Assembly (NCBI GenBank): GCA_036873755.1
Contig: JAVTVY010020553.1
Coordinates: 1 to 64,000, forward strand
Reading direction: 5' to 3'
DNA length: 64,000 nt
DNA from: Hanleya hanleyi
Taxonomy: Eukaryota; Mollusca; Polyplacophora; Lepidopleurida; Hanleyidae
Positions 9,027 through 21,300 of the stretch are shown here, piece after piece. The position numbers and the translations under genes are program-made. Numbering within the stretch: position 1 is the first letter of the stretch; each line of letters begins with the position of its first letter. Under the pieces are notes generated by a model. That model was not told the origin of the DNA. It worked only from the letters and a program-made list of their open reading frames with translations, and made no database searches.

Positions 9027-9084
9027 CCGGAAGTGACGTCATACAGAGGTCACGCTCCATTCATCCAGACCGGAAGTGACGTCA
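9027..9084 (+). promoter_or_regulatory. Two ETS+CRE composite sites in a 43-bp direct repeat
   Basis: CCGGAAGTGACGTCA occurs at 9027-9041 and again at 9070-9084. The word joins an ETS site (CCGGAAGT) and a full CRE/ATF palindrome (TGACGTCA), a combination known from promoters of constitutive genes. The flanking sequence is repeated too, so it arose by local duplication. Whether it drives the polymerase, another transcript or nothing is unknown. Confidence 0.55.
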
Positions 9085-9092
9085 TACGGGAC

Positions 9093-9107
9093 AGCGCCCC
9101 CTGGTGG
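9093..9107 (-). promoter_or_regulatory. CTCF-type binding motif
   Basis: The minus strand reads CCACCAGGGGGCGCT, which matches the core CTCF consensus defined in vertebrates and conserved in many bilaterians. It lies just outside the Polinton-associated repeats and directly beside the ETS+CRE pair. Function is inferred from motif only. Confidence 0.45.
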
Positions 9108-9110
9108 ATG

Positions 9111-9828
9111 CAAGAGTTACCTCCCCCGGCAAAACCCTACCGGATATCCTCGCTCCCTACTACTCATCTGGCGATTGCCCAAAATTCCGATGAGCTGAGC
9201 TTTCTAATTTCTCTAGTCGGAAAACCAACAATTGTTCATTTGGACCTACAGCATTTAACTGATGTTCGAGAGTTTCACTATGAACTTTTTTCATCGGTCA
9301 AATTCTTTGTAAGCATATTCAATGTGTTCTCTTTTTTTACTTTCTTATTCAGTCTTTTGTAGGTAAACTTATGCACATTTGTGTTCAAAACGATCATGTC
9401 AGTGTTTTATCAGGAGCCAGAGCAATACTACTCCAGATGGTTGAAACGACCCCGCTGTTGTTTCAATTAAATAGACGTGAATTCGTAACTACTTTTTATT
9501 AAACAACATGCAATACAATCAAGCGTATGCAAATTGATACGGAATATGTTCCATTTAAGCTGATGTACGCAGTCATGGTGTTCTATTTCAATAAGATGCA
9601 GGAAAATAAAGGAGATGTTCATTTAAATCATTTGAATGAAATAATGAATCATCAATATTTTACAACCGAAAATATTGCTTGACCATAATTACATAAACTA
9701 AGACAAGTGCACTAATTAAAAAAAGTGCATAACCGTACAGTGCATTGTCCGGTTTCGGAAATTGACCGGTTTTGGAAAATTGAAACAACCGTCCCCATTT
9801 TCCACAAGAAAACATCGTGGGTCACAAC
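9111..9828. other. Non-coding, AT-rich, no feature recognised
   Basis: GC content drops sharply from the Polinton into host-like AT-rich sequence. No open frame with recognisable coding character, RNA gene or well-conserved repeat was found here. Confidence 0.4.
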
Positions 9829-10140
9829 AAACTAGGTAAACTAAGATGATAAATCAGGGAAATATCGTACCACATAGACCTGACATTATGAAAAATTCGT
9901 GGGAAATGTTCGCCGATATTCTTAGAGATACTATGATGATAAGCCAATTACGACCAATTCTGTCTTTTCACTTTGACAATGATTGATTGATTATCCACGA
10001 ATATTAACACCTTCGTCAATCTGGGTAAACCAAGATGGTATATCAGGAAAATACCATCTAGATGTGACGCTATGAAATATTCATGCGAACGTTTTCCCGA
10101 TATTCTACGAGATTCCCTAATAAGCCAATGACGACAAACA
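9829..10140. repeat. Two diverged direct repeats, period about 190 bp
   Basis: The block beginning GGTAAACTAAGATG (about 9835) is repeated from GGTAAACCAAGATG (about 10024). Shared stretches include the 'atatcaggaaaata' region and the 'cgatattct' and 'aagccaat.acgac' blocks. Non-coding. Confidence 0.55.
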
Positions 10141-10189
10141 ATTTAGCATTGAATGAAGTTTAGTTCACGGAGAAGAACAACTTACCGGC

Positions 10190-10720
10190 GTTCGATCTTT
10201 TGATATTTTGTTCCGTCGGACAAAAGCAGACTTTTCGGCGGTAGTAAAGCCTTTGAAGTTTACGCACGATGTCTAGACACGATTCCTTATTTGGATACTG
10301 TTTCTCTTTTCTGTTCACGTGCTGTTGTTTGAAATTACAAGGGGCGTATATTTAAAGTTATTACGCCCAGCTAACTACCTGATTGGCTAACAGATGTAGT
10401 TTGAAATTCAAACGGGATTTATTTGGCGTTAATGTCAGTATAATGCGTGGCCCGAGCTTTTCATATTTTCTACCCATTAACAAAGCCGAATTTTCGTTGG
10501 GAGTGAACCCTCTGATGATTAAGTTTAACACACACACTAGATGTCTGGAAATGATTCCATATTTGGATATTGTTTCCCGATAATATTTACTATATTGGTC
10601 CACGTGCTGCCGTGTGTAATTAGCGTGTGCGTGATTTTGAGATGTTTCACCAAGCTGACCACTTCATTGGTTAACAAATGTAGTTTGAAATTCGCACGGG
10701 ATTTTATATATAGCGCTGAA
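10190..10720. repeat. Two diverged direct repeats, period about 260 bp
   Basis: Sequence around 10197-10440 recurs at about 10459-10720. Landmarks are 'gatgtctagacacgattcc..atttggatactgtttc' against its diverged copy, and TGTAGTTTGAAATTC near the end of each. Small open frames on both strands here are by-products of the repeat. Confidence 0.55.
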
Positions 10721-11421
10721 GTCAGATATAATATATTCCGTGATATTATATCTGAGTTTACTGAGATTGGGATCAGACTAACTGTGTATATCATTGGAAA
10801 GGACAATTATCCCTCTTTCGAAAAATGATGAGTATATTCTCATTTTAGAGAAAGATGACTATGCGAATTGATCAACGTAAATTGTACTAAAGTTAGCAAG
10901 AAACTTCCCCACCTGCCACTTCGATTTTTGAACGCCCATTGATTATCGAAATGTGTAGTCTAATAATCATTAATGTATTTATGGTGATACATATACACGT
11001 ATATGCATGCACCCAAATAATCGAAATCACAACGTGTACATTATTATATGCATTGTCAAAAATGAAATTAACCACACGTTAACCGCGGCGCACTTTATAT
11101 CACTGGCATATGTCTTACACTTTCACTCGGAAGGTAGAGTTCCGTTGCTCATTCGCTTGGCGTACATAAAATCTCTGACCGGTCGGTACAGTTTTCTCAG
11201 AATGTCCAGTGCAATCATGTCCTCTTGCTCAGTTCCGAAGTAATCCATTGGTCGCCTTTCGTATTTTTATATATTTTATATAGCTCATTCATGCAAGAAA
11301 CTGACATGTGAACAGTTTTAAAACTACACACAAATGGTTAAAATATATGAAATATGCCGAAATAATGTGAATGAGGAACATCCTGATAAATAATTTTACT
11401 GTATCCAAGCAGAATACACCC

Positions 11422-11446
11422 AATAAGATAAGATAACTTTATTGAC
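11422..11446 (-). mobile_element. LINE-like 3' tail
   Basis: The minus strand ends in 'caataaagttatcttatcttatt': an AATAAA-like signal followed by short tandem words, the usual 3' end of L2/CR1/RTE-type retrotransposons. The upstream body is too decayed to classify. Confidence 0.4.
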
Positions 11447-11710
11447 ACTTATGGTCAGAGTACAACAGACATACAGGAAAGAAAAAAAAATGATTTGAAC
11501 AATACTGTCTATACATTTCGTCATATATCGAGCTCAATGAGCCAGCTTCAAGATTGTCGTAGTGTTTCACATAGTTTGAGATAGGAACATACAGCAGATA
11601 GTCCTATTTGAACTTGCAATATGAATAACAGTTTCCTGTTCTACGACTTTCAAATAATTGCCGGTTTATCAGCCTCTTAAAACATAATTTGAAAACTTTC
11701 GTGGCGTATT

Positions 11711-11735
11711 CAATTCAGTTCAACTTTTATTTTAA
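11711..11735 (-). mobile_element. LINE-like 3' tail
   Basis: The minus strand reads 'aaaagttgaactgaattgaat', a short-word tail like those at 53661 and 55187. Probably the end of a 5'-truncated retrotransposon copy. Confidence 0.35.
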
Positions 11736-14333
11736 CAAACACAAAAATAAACCCAAATAGCACACAAATAAGACTATAGGAGTCTAGGACTATCCGTCAA
11801 TTTTGGAAGGGTCCAATACACATGAAATGAAAGAGCGGCGCCTTTTTTAGCTAATTGTCCTGAAACCTTATGACGGAGGCCCCCTACATCCATGACGTTG
11901 TTAGATTTCTGTAAAGTGTTCGCGTGTCATGCAGATGAATGAATGCACAATTCATCACGTGATTGAGAGAGATATAATACGTCATAAGGGTTTGGGTCCA
12001 TTGGGTCAAAACTCCCGCCATTTGTCAAATTTTACTGTCAGAGTTGTCTCCCTTTAGTGAACTCCCTTTTTTGACAGAACGATAACAACAACAACAACAA
12101 CATAACAGCGTGGACACACAATCAAAGTTCGTCATGTAAGGATCTTCAAACCGGGCACACCGTGTGCAATACAACTTGTCGGTTAGTTTTCCAGGTTTAA
12201 CAACTTTCCCTACATGTAGTCACCTATTGTATTTTCCTTACATGACGAATAAGCCCAATCTGAAGTTTAAACAAAAACAAATCAAGAAAAATTCAGAAAA
12301 AATAATATGGGTACAGTGTATCACCCAGTTCCGAACCACTAAACAGTCGGCACCTGCTACTGGCCACAGTTTATATCCTAAATCTAACTCAAGGTTGAAA
12401 TATATGCTTTAATATTTGCTGAATAATATGGCAATAAAAGTTTTTCTAGATGATTTATAAATATAGCGATAAATGGTCGGTTTATTCGTGACGTTCATTA
12501 CCCAGTTCATGGTCAAACTTCCAGTTTCGAATCGGATCGTTTTCCTAAGGTCCAAAATACGTCCCAATAGCAATTTACCTGCCTAAACTCACTGGAAACA
12601 GGACTACGGTATCCATATATAAATCCATGCAAAGATAACACAATCTTAACATCTTCAAATTATCAAATTTAAATACACACGTACAGGGATATTTTGTAAA
12701 CATAGAGGGCGCTGCGGTGCGCCGAGCTCAATGGGGGATTGCTGCCTGATGTTTCGCCAGTTCACATGTTGTGCGCTGGAGTTGTCCGGGGGTTGACAAG
12801 TGACCAGAGACACGGGAATTCGGCAGTAATGTTATGTTTCTTGCACTATAGTTAATCAAGGAAGTATAATGTGTGTTCTGTTCGAAATGTGGTGGGTAAT
12901 GACAAAATGATAGCTTTGTCAGTTAACCCCGTTTACACACTGCCAGCCAGCATCTTGACGACTTCAAATCCCTCTTAGCGGGAGGGGATAACTGTGTATT
13001 TTGTTTACATCCCACTTCCAAATGTGGTAATACTAAACTGATGTATTCCGAAAATTGGAGCATAGGATCGCGCTTCCACTTTTTCCAATCACCAAGGGAC
13101 GTAATTCCGTTCGAATTCTGCATCCTTTAACATGACGCCAAAATGTGATTCGGAAATAGGTAAAGGACACGGACTTTAATACTTCCCGTAGAATGAAACA
13201 AATTCTAAGAACGGGATCGACTTGTAATTTATTTAATAATTTTACGCTATTTTGATACAGAAAATGTCAACTATCTCCTCCTAGTTTTCATGGATTAGGC
13301 CGACAAACATATATCACATATAGAAACAGAGCGCAAATCGTCGTCCGCTCGACATTGGCCGACATACAAGTTCAGTTTTCTCTCTTCAAACGAAGGTCTG
13401 GCTGATGCTGAACTTGGTTACAGGAAGACAATTAATTATATTTTTCAACCATGCAAGTTTGGTATTTTTAACGCCATATTTCACAAACAAATGCAGCCGT
13501 GAATCTAGACTGACCCGGATCTGGGAAAGATTCGGAACTAGGAAATTGCCTGTACAGTAGTTTTGTGAGTTCCGAATCAGGGGGAGTTGCGGATCACTTT
13601 CCTAATTAATGCCTGATATTTCTTGAAATAAGGCATCTGTATAAATCTTTTTTCGGTTTATTTGAACGTCTGTTTCTGTGGACTCAAATGAATGTCAAAC
13701 AACCGACCTGTATTGTTTCTTCACCGGTCAATTGGGCAACATAATACTTCCGGTACTGTGCAATGACAAATTGACACCAGGTCGAAAAACACATGCGATT
13801 TTTCCAGTGTTGAATATATGCGAAATAAGTGGGTTTAAGCGGCAATTTCAGTATTTATTTGAGTGATACAATCATATTAATGGCCGAACAAAATATTAAT
13901 GATTTGCGATAAATGGTAGCTGACCAGCATTGTAACATAATGCCGCTGTAAAGAGGTCAATTCCGAATCAAATTTTTTTTTACATTGATCACATGATTTC
14001 TACATACAAGCGCCCGTCACCAAAAAACGCCCTTTTTCGCAAATAGGCCTTAATTCACCTCACATCATTCGTAGACCATATTAGCATATATTAGTTTTCT
14101 ATTCGCTTCCTAAAATTTACGTGAACATGCCAATGGCAGAGGCTTGAATTATTTTCCCCATAATTTATATACCTGATTAACTCGGGAAATTCGACATTGT
14201 CGAGGAGAAAAAATTGCATTTTACTGAAATTTAAAACCATCTGCAGAAAATATATGAATAAATATAACTGTATACAATCATGACAATGGACAAAGTAAGA
14301 ATTCAGTCTTAATTTAATTAGATTGAGACAGGC

Positions 14334-14405
14334 AATGCCATCTACATGTATGGTTTCAATACTACTGCAGCTTCAGTGGATCATCCCACAAGGCGACATG
14401 TTGGG
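14334..14405. repeat. Dispersed repeat shared with 50656-50727
   Basis: The 72-base block containing GCAGCTTCAGTGGATCA and CCCACAAGGCGA matches 50656-50727 with few changes and in the same orientation. Both copies lie within AT-rich non-coding DNA; the family is not recognised. Confidence 0.6.
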
Positions 14406-15294
14406 GTTCACAGGATCCATGTATTCTAATTACCTATAGTGTTTTCCTGCGTTCATTCATCACACCGTTTTTATTGTTCAGCGGGGCTAGCTGGAAAAAT
14501 CCTTCCCAGATCAGTTTTCCCTGTTAATAAGAATTTACCTGTTCATTATTACTTTCACCTTCAGTGCCCTGTTAGTATTGTATTATTCAGGGGTTGTATT
14601 TAACCTGTCCTGGTATCTTAGATTTAACACACTGACCTAGATGTGGTCTGAGAAGTGGGTGTTATAAGATGACTGATGTAACCCAGCTATAATATCCTTG
14701 ATCATTGACCTACAGGCCTTGATCTACATTTCACCCATGACTTAGCTTGTACCTGACCCAGATTCAAACAAATCTCTGATATTCAACAGAAGCACAGGGG
14801 AAGAAGTGGCTGGTCTTCTGCATATTAGGGAAGGGGGGACCAGTATTATAACATCTTTATGGTATACATGTAGATATAGTCATGCTAGCATTGGTATGGT
14901 ACTTCAAAACAGAACTTCACTGGCCAACAGAGAAAATAATGGACTTGTTCAGCATTGTCATGACCGCTGACCTCTTGGTTTGAGAATCTGTAACTATTAA
15001 AGACAGTCACCACTGTTAATTTAGCCACTGACAGATGTGTTTGTATTGATTACATTTCACAATAATAATTATGTTTTTGTGACTCCTGTTTGCCTGTACT
15101 CTGATTATGTTCCTCATCACTGTTATTCTTGTCTAATTCTTACAGGTGTCACTGTCTAGCTGTTGTAGTAAGATGTATTCCAGTATACCAATATGGTATG
15201 TTTTTCCTGCTCTAAAACAACATATGCAAGAATCCACCTGATATAAACGGGTTACAAAAACTGAAGATTGAACTCCAGAGAGACCTGGTCGAAG

Positions 15295-15371
15295 ATGTCA
15301 AGATCAACTGTTCTAGTACTCTCCCCCATGGCAAAGATGTGTGGCAATTATTCTACTGCAGATCGTATAAG
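15295..15371 (+). CDS. GLT1D1: GLT1D1 exon 1 (first coding exon)
   Basis: Encodes MSRSTVLVLSPMAKMCGN and STADRI, the first strand and glycine loop of the N-terminal Rossmann domain. It ends in phase 2 at donor AG|gtatac. A good acceptor (pyrimidine tract then ACAG) at 15142-15145 suggests the exon begins at 15146 with a 5' UTR, which would mean a further upstream non-coding exon. Several upstream ATGs lie in this leader. Confidence 0.8.
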
Positions 15372-18300
15372 GTATACTGTCATGTGTGTAATTCACACAT
15401 GAACCATTCCTCATAATAATGCAGCGTCATTTGCTTTCAAATTATAAACCATCTAAAAAGGTGGTTTATAATTTGAGGATCTAAGGCTAAATATCTTTTC
15501 TCAAGAGTCAATCAGCAAGTTTCATGACTCAGTTTTATTTGAATTACTGGAAAGGACAAGGGAATCTAGCACAGTGTCATAATAATGAGTTGAAATCAGA
15601 GGGTACTACGGGGTGTTTTCTTTCATGTACTGGTGAATCTAAGTCTTGTAGAAATGATTCGAACATGGTTATTTTGTTCAAATTCTCTGGAATAAATAAT
15701 TTATAAACCAACAGGCATTACAGCACAGTGCAGCTGCTTTCTTACTTCATGCATAAAATGGCACATTCTGTGTACACAGTTTAAAAAGTTTTTATTGGAT
15801 TTTTGCTTGAATGAGATTAGTTTTCTGAAAAGTTCTTAAAGGAATAGTAAACCTTTGGAAAAATTATATTGCAAATGAAAGAATGGCTCCATCAAATTTG
15901 CGATTTACTTTAACAGAATAAAATGCATTCAATGTATGTGTTTGTATTGTGGTCTCTTTCAATCGTTAATTCTATCGATAATTGCGGGTAACCCCAAAAC
16001 CCTTTTCATTCATACTGTTTCAATAGGGAAGTAGACATTGATATGAAAGTTTTTAAGGTTCAACATGGACCATCATTGCTTATGGTTAAACTACAATGTA
16101 TATAGATTACATTGCAACTGGGTCAAAAAATATTTGTTTATCTGTTCACCAACATTTCTCTGTAGGCAACTTCTAAAGGAAGCCTAAATGGTATGTGCAG
16201 AAAGGTCTTCTACATGTACAACCTGCCCACAGGTAAATACAACAAAAATGTCAAATATGTACTTGAGAGCACCCTGGCACTATTGCCATAACAGTGAATT
16301 AACAGGGTTTTTTCCTCATTCGTATGCAGATTTGTTTCTATATCGATGTCTAGTCTATATAACAGCATAGCAGTATATTTGATTGAAGAAAAGTTATAAA
16401 AATTGAGAAATCTCGAAAAGAATATGAGGAATGGCACTCTCAGCCACTGATCAAAGTTTAATGGCTTTTTGCTCAGTTGGAAACAAATAGGAAAAATATT
16501 CTTAGGCAACATAAACTTTCCAGGAGTGAGTCATGAGTGAGTGTAGAGGATTTAACGTCGTTTGCAACATTTATTCAGTCATATCATGAGGGTGCATACA
16601 TGTGCCAGAAGTTGTGAGTGCCCACAGTTCCTATTATCCTGGAAACTGATCAGCCCAGCCAGTACTTTTTCCAAGGGTTTACCATATTAACTATTCCTTC
16701 AAATAAGAAACAACAATTTTTGGGTGCTATATTTAAGCACAAATAAGTCTGTCCACATCAAACGGAAGAGCATTGGAACTCTTTGCCTGCTTTTATCAAT
16801 TTCAATGCTTGTTTCCTGTAATTTACAACGTTTATATTTTTATTCTAGAAAAGTTTTAAATGAGTAAAAAGAGGGAACCTCGAAAGAAAAATATTCTAAA
16901 ATATTTTCTCAAATATTCTTATATTCTCTTAATTCTTAAAAAATAACTCTTGTGTGCCTCCCAGTTTTCACTTAGTTTAGACTTTTCTTGAATGAGAAAA
17001 TTAACATTTTGGCAGATTCACGAAAAAAAAAAAGAAAAAAAAAATTGCTAAAGGGTGTCCAAGAAATTCTCTAAATTATTCCATTTGATGTGAGGACACT
17101 TGTCGGGTGCTGAGAAATATTGTGCTATAGAAGCATGATAGACATTATACTGGAAAAAATGTGATTTCTTATTTAAGAATTTTTTAAGATAAACTCATTC
17201 AAGCTAAATTTGTTTACTAAACTTAGAAAAACGCATTGCCCTTAAGAACAACAAATTAGATAAGTTTTGTCAGCTATGGGAGTGTTGGGTGGATTTGCTG
17301 GAAACAGTGAGTGCCGATCCCAAATCAGCAGAAGTCACACTTTGTGAGCTGTCCTTCATTGTCAGTAGCTATACTGGATAGTTTGAGTAAAAATGTTCAG
17401 GTCCTTTCAAAGTCATCGATCAATGCACGGCAAAACAATTTGTCTGTACCAGTCCTCAACTTGAAATTATGATGTATGATGTTGGCCAACCCAGTTACCC
17501 TACTACATGAAATCTGTGTTATGTTGAGTTGAATGTATGGTATCAACGTATTACAGAATCAGAATCAGAATATTTATTGCAAATTAATGTGCCCCATTTG
17601 GAGCAAACAATCACAGAGAAATCACATAGGGAATCATTTAGAGTTCATTGGAATTGATTGACATTGTGAGAGAAGTTACACAATCACACCAGTATTAACT
17701 ATAAGCCTTAAGTTATGTACAGTACCTCAATATTAGAACATGAAGGCTGACAATGTTTTATATGTACTGATATTTACATGATACCTATGTATTCTTTCTC
17801 AACATGTCCTATGCCAATAAATATACATTATCATAAAAAAAAAGTAAAAATAAATAAAAAGGCCATAGAATAAACTGACAGGAACGATCTACACTTAGTT
17901 CTCTATTCTTGTTGAATGCTATTTGCCTGTCACTCACCACACAGGCAATTTTGGACTGAGCGGCAGTGTTTTGACGACATGGTTAGCATGTGTACTGTGT
18001 AGTAACTGCTGTTACACAAAGAAAGGCCAGGTCATACCAAAGACTTAAAAAATGGAACTTGTTGCTTCCTCACTTACACTCAGCATTAAGAGGATAAAAC
18101 AAGGACTGGTTCGCTCTGTGTCAGTGTAATGTGACAGAGTGGGGTGTCCTGTCTGCCTACAGCATGATATTTCAGTGGGACAGCAGAATCAGCTATGTTA
18201 CAAGTAGGTATACCCTTGCCCTCCCTCTCCCTCCCCTTCCCCATCGTGATATTGCTGTAAGTGAAAGCGACATTAAACTCTATTCACTCACTCACCCTGT

Positions 18301-21300
18301 TACTCAAAGAGGAACATAGATATGCTAATGAATGCATGGTTCCATCAGTTAAATCTCAGTACCATCAGATTTGTTTCAAAACATCTGTCACACAGTTAGC
18401 AAAGTTAATGCACATGCAGTCCAGTTATCACACAGTTAATGCACAGTCCAGTTATAACAGTTACTGAACAGTTCAGTTGTCAAACTGCTTCTGCACAGTC
18501 CAATTTCTTGCACTGTAAAACTTACCTTCACATACCTCATTGCTAACGTGTTCTTGTACGTTTGCCTTATTGTAATTACATTGCCACAGAACCAAAAATA
18601 GCCCCTGCGCCCTAATGCTCATGCGTGAGTACCCAGAATCCAATTTGTTCGACCACGTTACTTTCTTCTTTTCTCTACAAGTCGTAGTGGACAGACGTTC
18701 TTTGTGCTCTGTGAAAATTACCTGGATCAACCTCTCGATATTACCACGGAAATTCCTCGTATACTATCTTGGATTACCTCGGAGATTCTCTTGGATTACC
18801 TTGGATATTACGTGGGATATTACCAATACCAGAGATTCTCGGAGAAATACCTACCTGGACTTACAACCTGTCGGGAAGTATTGAATTTGAGAATCAAAAT
18901 AAAAATGGCTTCTGTCTTCTGCGTCATCTGTGGTCAGTCGAAGCCGATAATGGACCCGCATTTTGCCTGTCTGCCGTGTAGGGGGATTTGGTGCGACCAG
19001 TTCGCCAAATGTTCTGAATCTGAGCTGTTACCAGGCAACGTATTTCAGCGATATCTTGTCGGTTCATATGCCAGTGAAATTCTGCTGCCTCCCGGCTTTA
19101 GTGGGGCCGAGAACTTGGTCATCTCCCGGACTCGTTCCACCATTAACGAGCCAGTGGAGTCGTCCTCTAGTGGTATGTCCATACCCATTACGAATGTTGA
19201 TAATGCTTCGCCCCGTAATTTCCCGATTGTTGTAAATGTCTCAGTCACGCTTTGATTGTGACTGTCCATATGAGTACCATGAGGATCTTGAAGTACATGG
19301 ATTCATACGGCCCCTAGCCCCAGGTTAAGCGGAATTAGACACAAGTTACGAAACGTAGCGCCATAGATCTTGCATGCTACGTTCGTATTTTGCTATTAGC
19401 ATGCGATTTGTATCGCCAAATTTGAGAAACTTTGAGTGGCGGTGCTTGGTAGAATAGCCCTGTTTTATAAGTTTCTGCAACAATGTTTTGTGACGTTGAT
19501 TAAAATCGTCACATTTAACACAGGATCTAGCAAATGCTACTAAGCGTGATATGTATACGCCATATGCAGGTCCCACTGGAATATTACTGTCCAGAAAGGG
19601 ATAGTTTACGATGTCGAAATTGTAATCATCTCTTTTGTCATAAAGTCGACGAGAGAGAATGCCCGCTTCATTTTTATAGAGATATAGATCTAAATATGAT
19701 GTGCCTGTAGGGCTATCTGTGAGTTTCCTTCAAATCCAGTGATAGGTGGATATTTGATATCCTTCACTGCGTCATATTTATATAGCGATTATCCACAGCG
19801 AGAAGATCGTCTATATAGCGTTTGGTGAATGAGAAGGAACGGGATTTGAATGGATCGGTTTTTGAAAGCGCCTGCATATAGTCATATTCATAAGAGAACA
19901 GATACAGGTCAGCCAACAGGGGTGCACAATCAGTACCCATTGAAATATATATTTGCTACTGATATATTGTGTTGCCAAATTTCACAGATATTTTTCAGAC
20001 CTTTAACATCAAGTTCTTCCGTAAGACATTTTGAGTTTTTCAATATCCACATACATTCAACGCCAGAGTTCTTAGAAAAGCTTTGTATGGTGATTTATGC
20101 ATTTTGGGAGTCCAGTATAGTTTTGGTATGTCGTTATGATTGGTTGGAAGACAAATTCCTCTTTCCCTGAGAAACTTTTTATGATTGTTAAATAAATCTT
20201 CCAGAGTAAATGCAGTTTGGGAGTAAGTAGACGTATTTGATGAAGATATGTCTACACTTAATTCTTTAACCAGCACCTGGTAATAGTAATATTTACATAT
20301 GAATATTATATTGTTCGGAGCTTTGTCTGCTGGGACTATAACGAATTTACTCTGGAGATTTGCAAGAACTTCTTGCGAATTGAGGTTTCTCAGTACTTGT
20401 TTTGCTTGGGGAAAAGTACTTCTGTCAGTATGGCGGATTGTTTCAACGACCTTGCTCTTGATGAGGTCCAGCCAATCAGCGAGTACTGTAGGTTCAACTT
20501 TTTCTCGCTTAGACCAATCAATAACGTACTGTTCCAATGCAGACAGGACTATCTTCTGGTCGGCCTTCAAATTTATTCTTCTTGGCTCTCTATATTTAGG
20601 TCCTTTCATCAGGAGTAATTTCAGATCCTTATCACTCACCACATCAAGGTCACCAGTCAGAATATGCATGGTGTATAGATAAAGTTCGATGATTCACAAT
20701 CACAACTATAGCCTCCAGTCAACTCTTTGACAGCATTGGAGTAATTGGATATTTTGGTGGCTATAGATTTAGTATACTTATATAAAATGCAAGGAGGTTC
20801 TGTGAACTTAAAATAGTTTGGTACAGCGTTGCGTACCTCTGGATCATTCAGGATTCGAGGTAAATTAATGATGTCCAGTCCTTTATCTAAGTAGTTGAGT
20901 TTCAAGAAAAGCCGATCCTGAGATGTTTCGATTATGTTCACTGGACATGCTGGATGATACAACCGAAAATACGCTATATCTTGACATACTTTACTGATTT
21001 TTGGTGGCACTATATTTCCCGAAGACGCAGATTGTTGTATATCTCTGGCTATTTGATCTAAAGCTCTTAGGGGTAACGCATACAGAACTGTACGTGAGCT
21101 ATGTATACTATTGGGTGTGTTAGTTAAACCCACTAAGTAATTTAAAGTGATATGATCGTGAATCATCGAACTATTAAACTTTCGCCAACCATGGCTGCGA
21201 TGTCTCCATTGATGGGGCTTAAATAGTTGGGTAATGTTGGATATATTTGAATGGCGGTTGGTAGCATTGCCGAACCCACTGACATTATCATTTAAACCAT

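Larger units (their letters stand above)
10721..15145. other. Intergenic sequence upstream of GLT1D1
   Basis: No coding exon recognised. The stretch includes two LINE-like 3' tails (11422-11446, 11711-11735), an (AAC)n microsatellite near 12083-12102, a GC-richer patch at 12700-12800 containing AGAGGGCGCTG (a possible promoter zone) and a dispersed repeat at 14334-14405. The transcription start of GLT1D1 may be here but is not located. Confidence 0.35.

Noticed and set aside
8451..9362. Frames of 63-177 codons on the + strand
   Set aside because: Built from short GC-rich repeats (GDHIRVF-like peptides) and then run into non-coding DNA; no recognisable protein.
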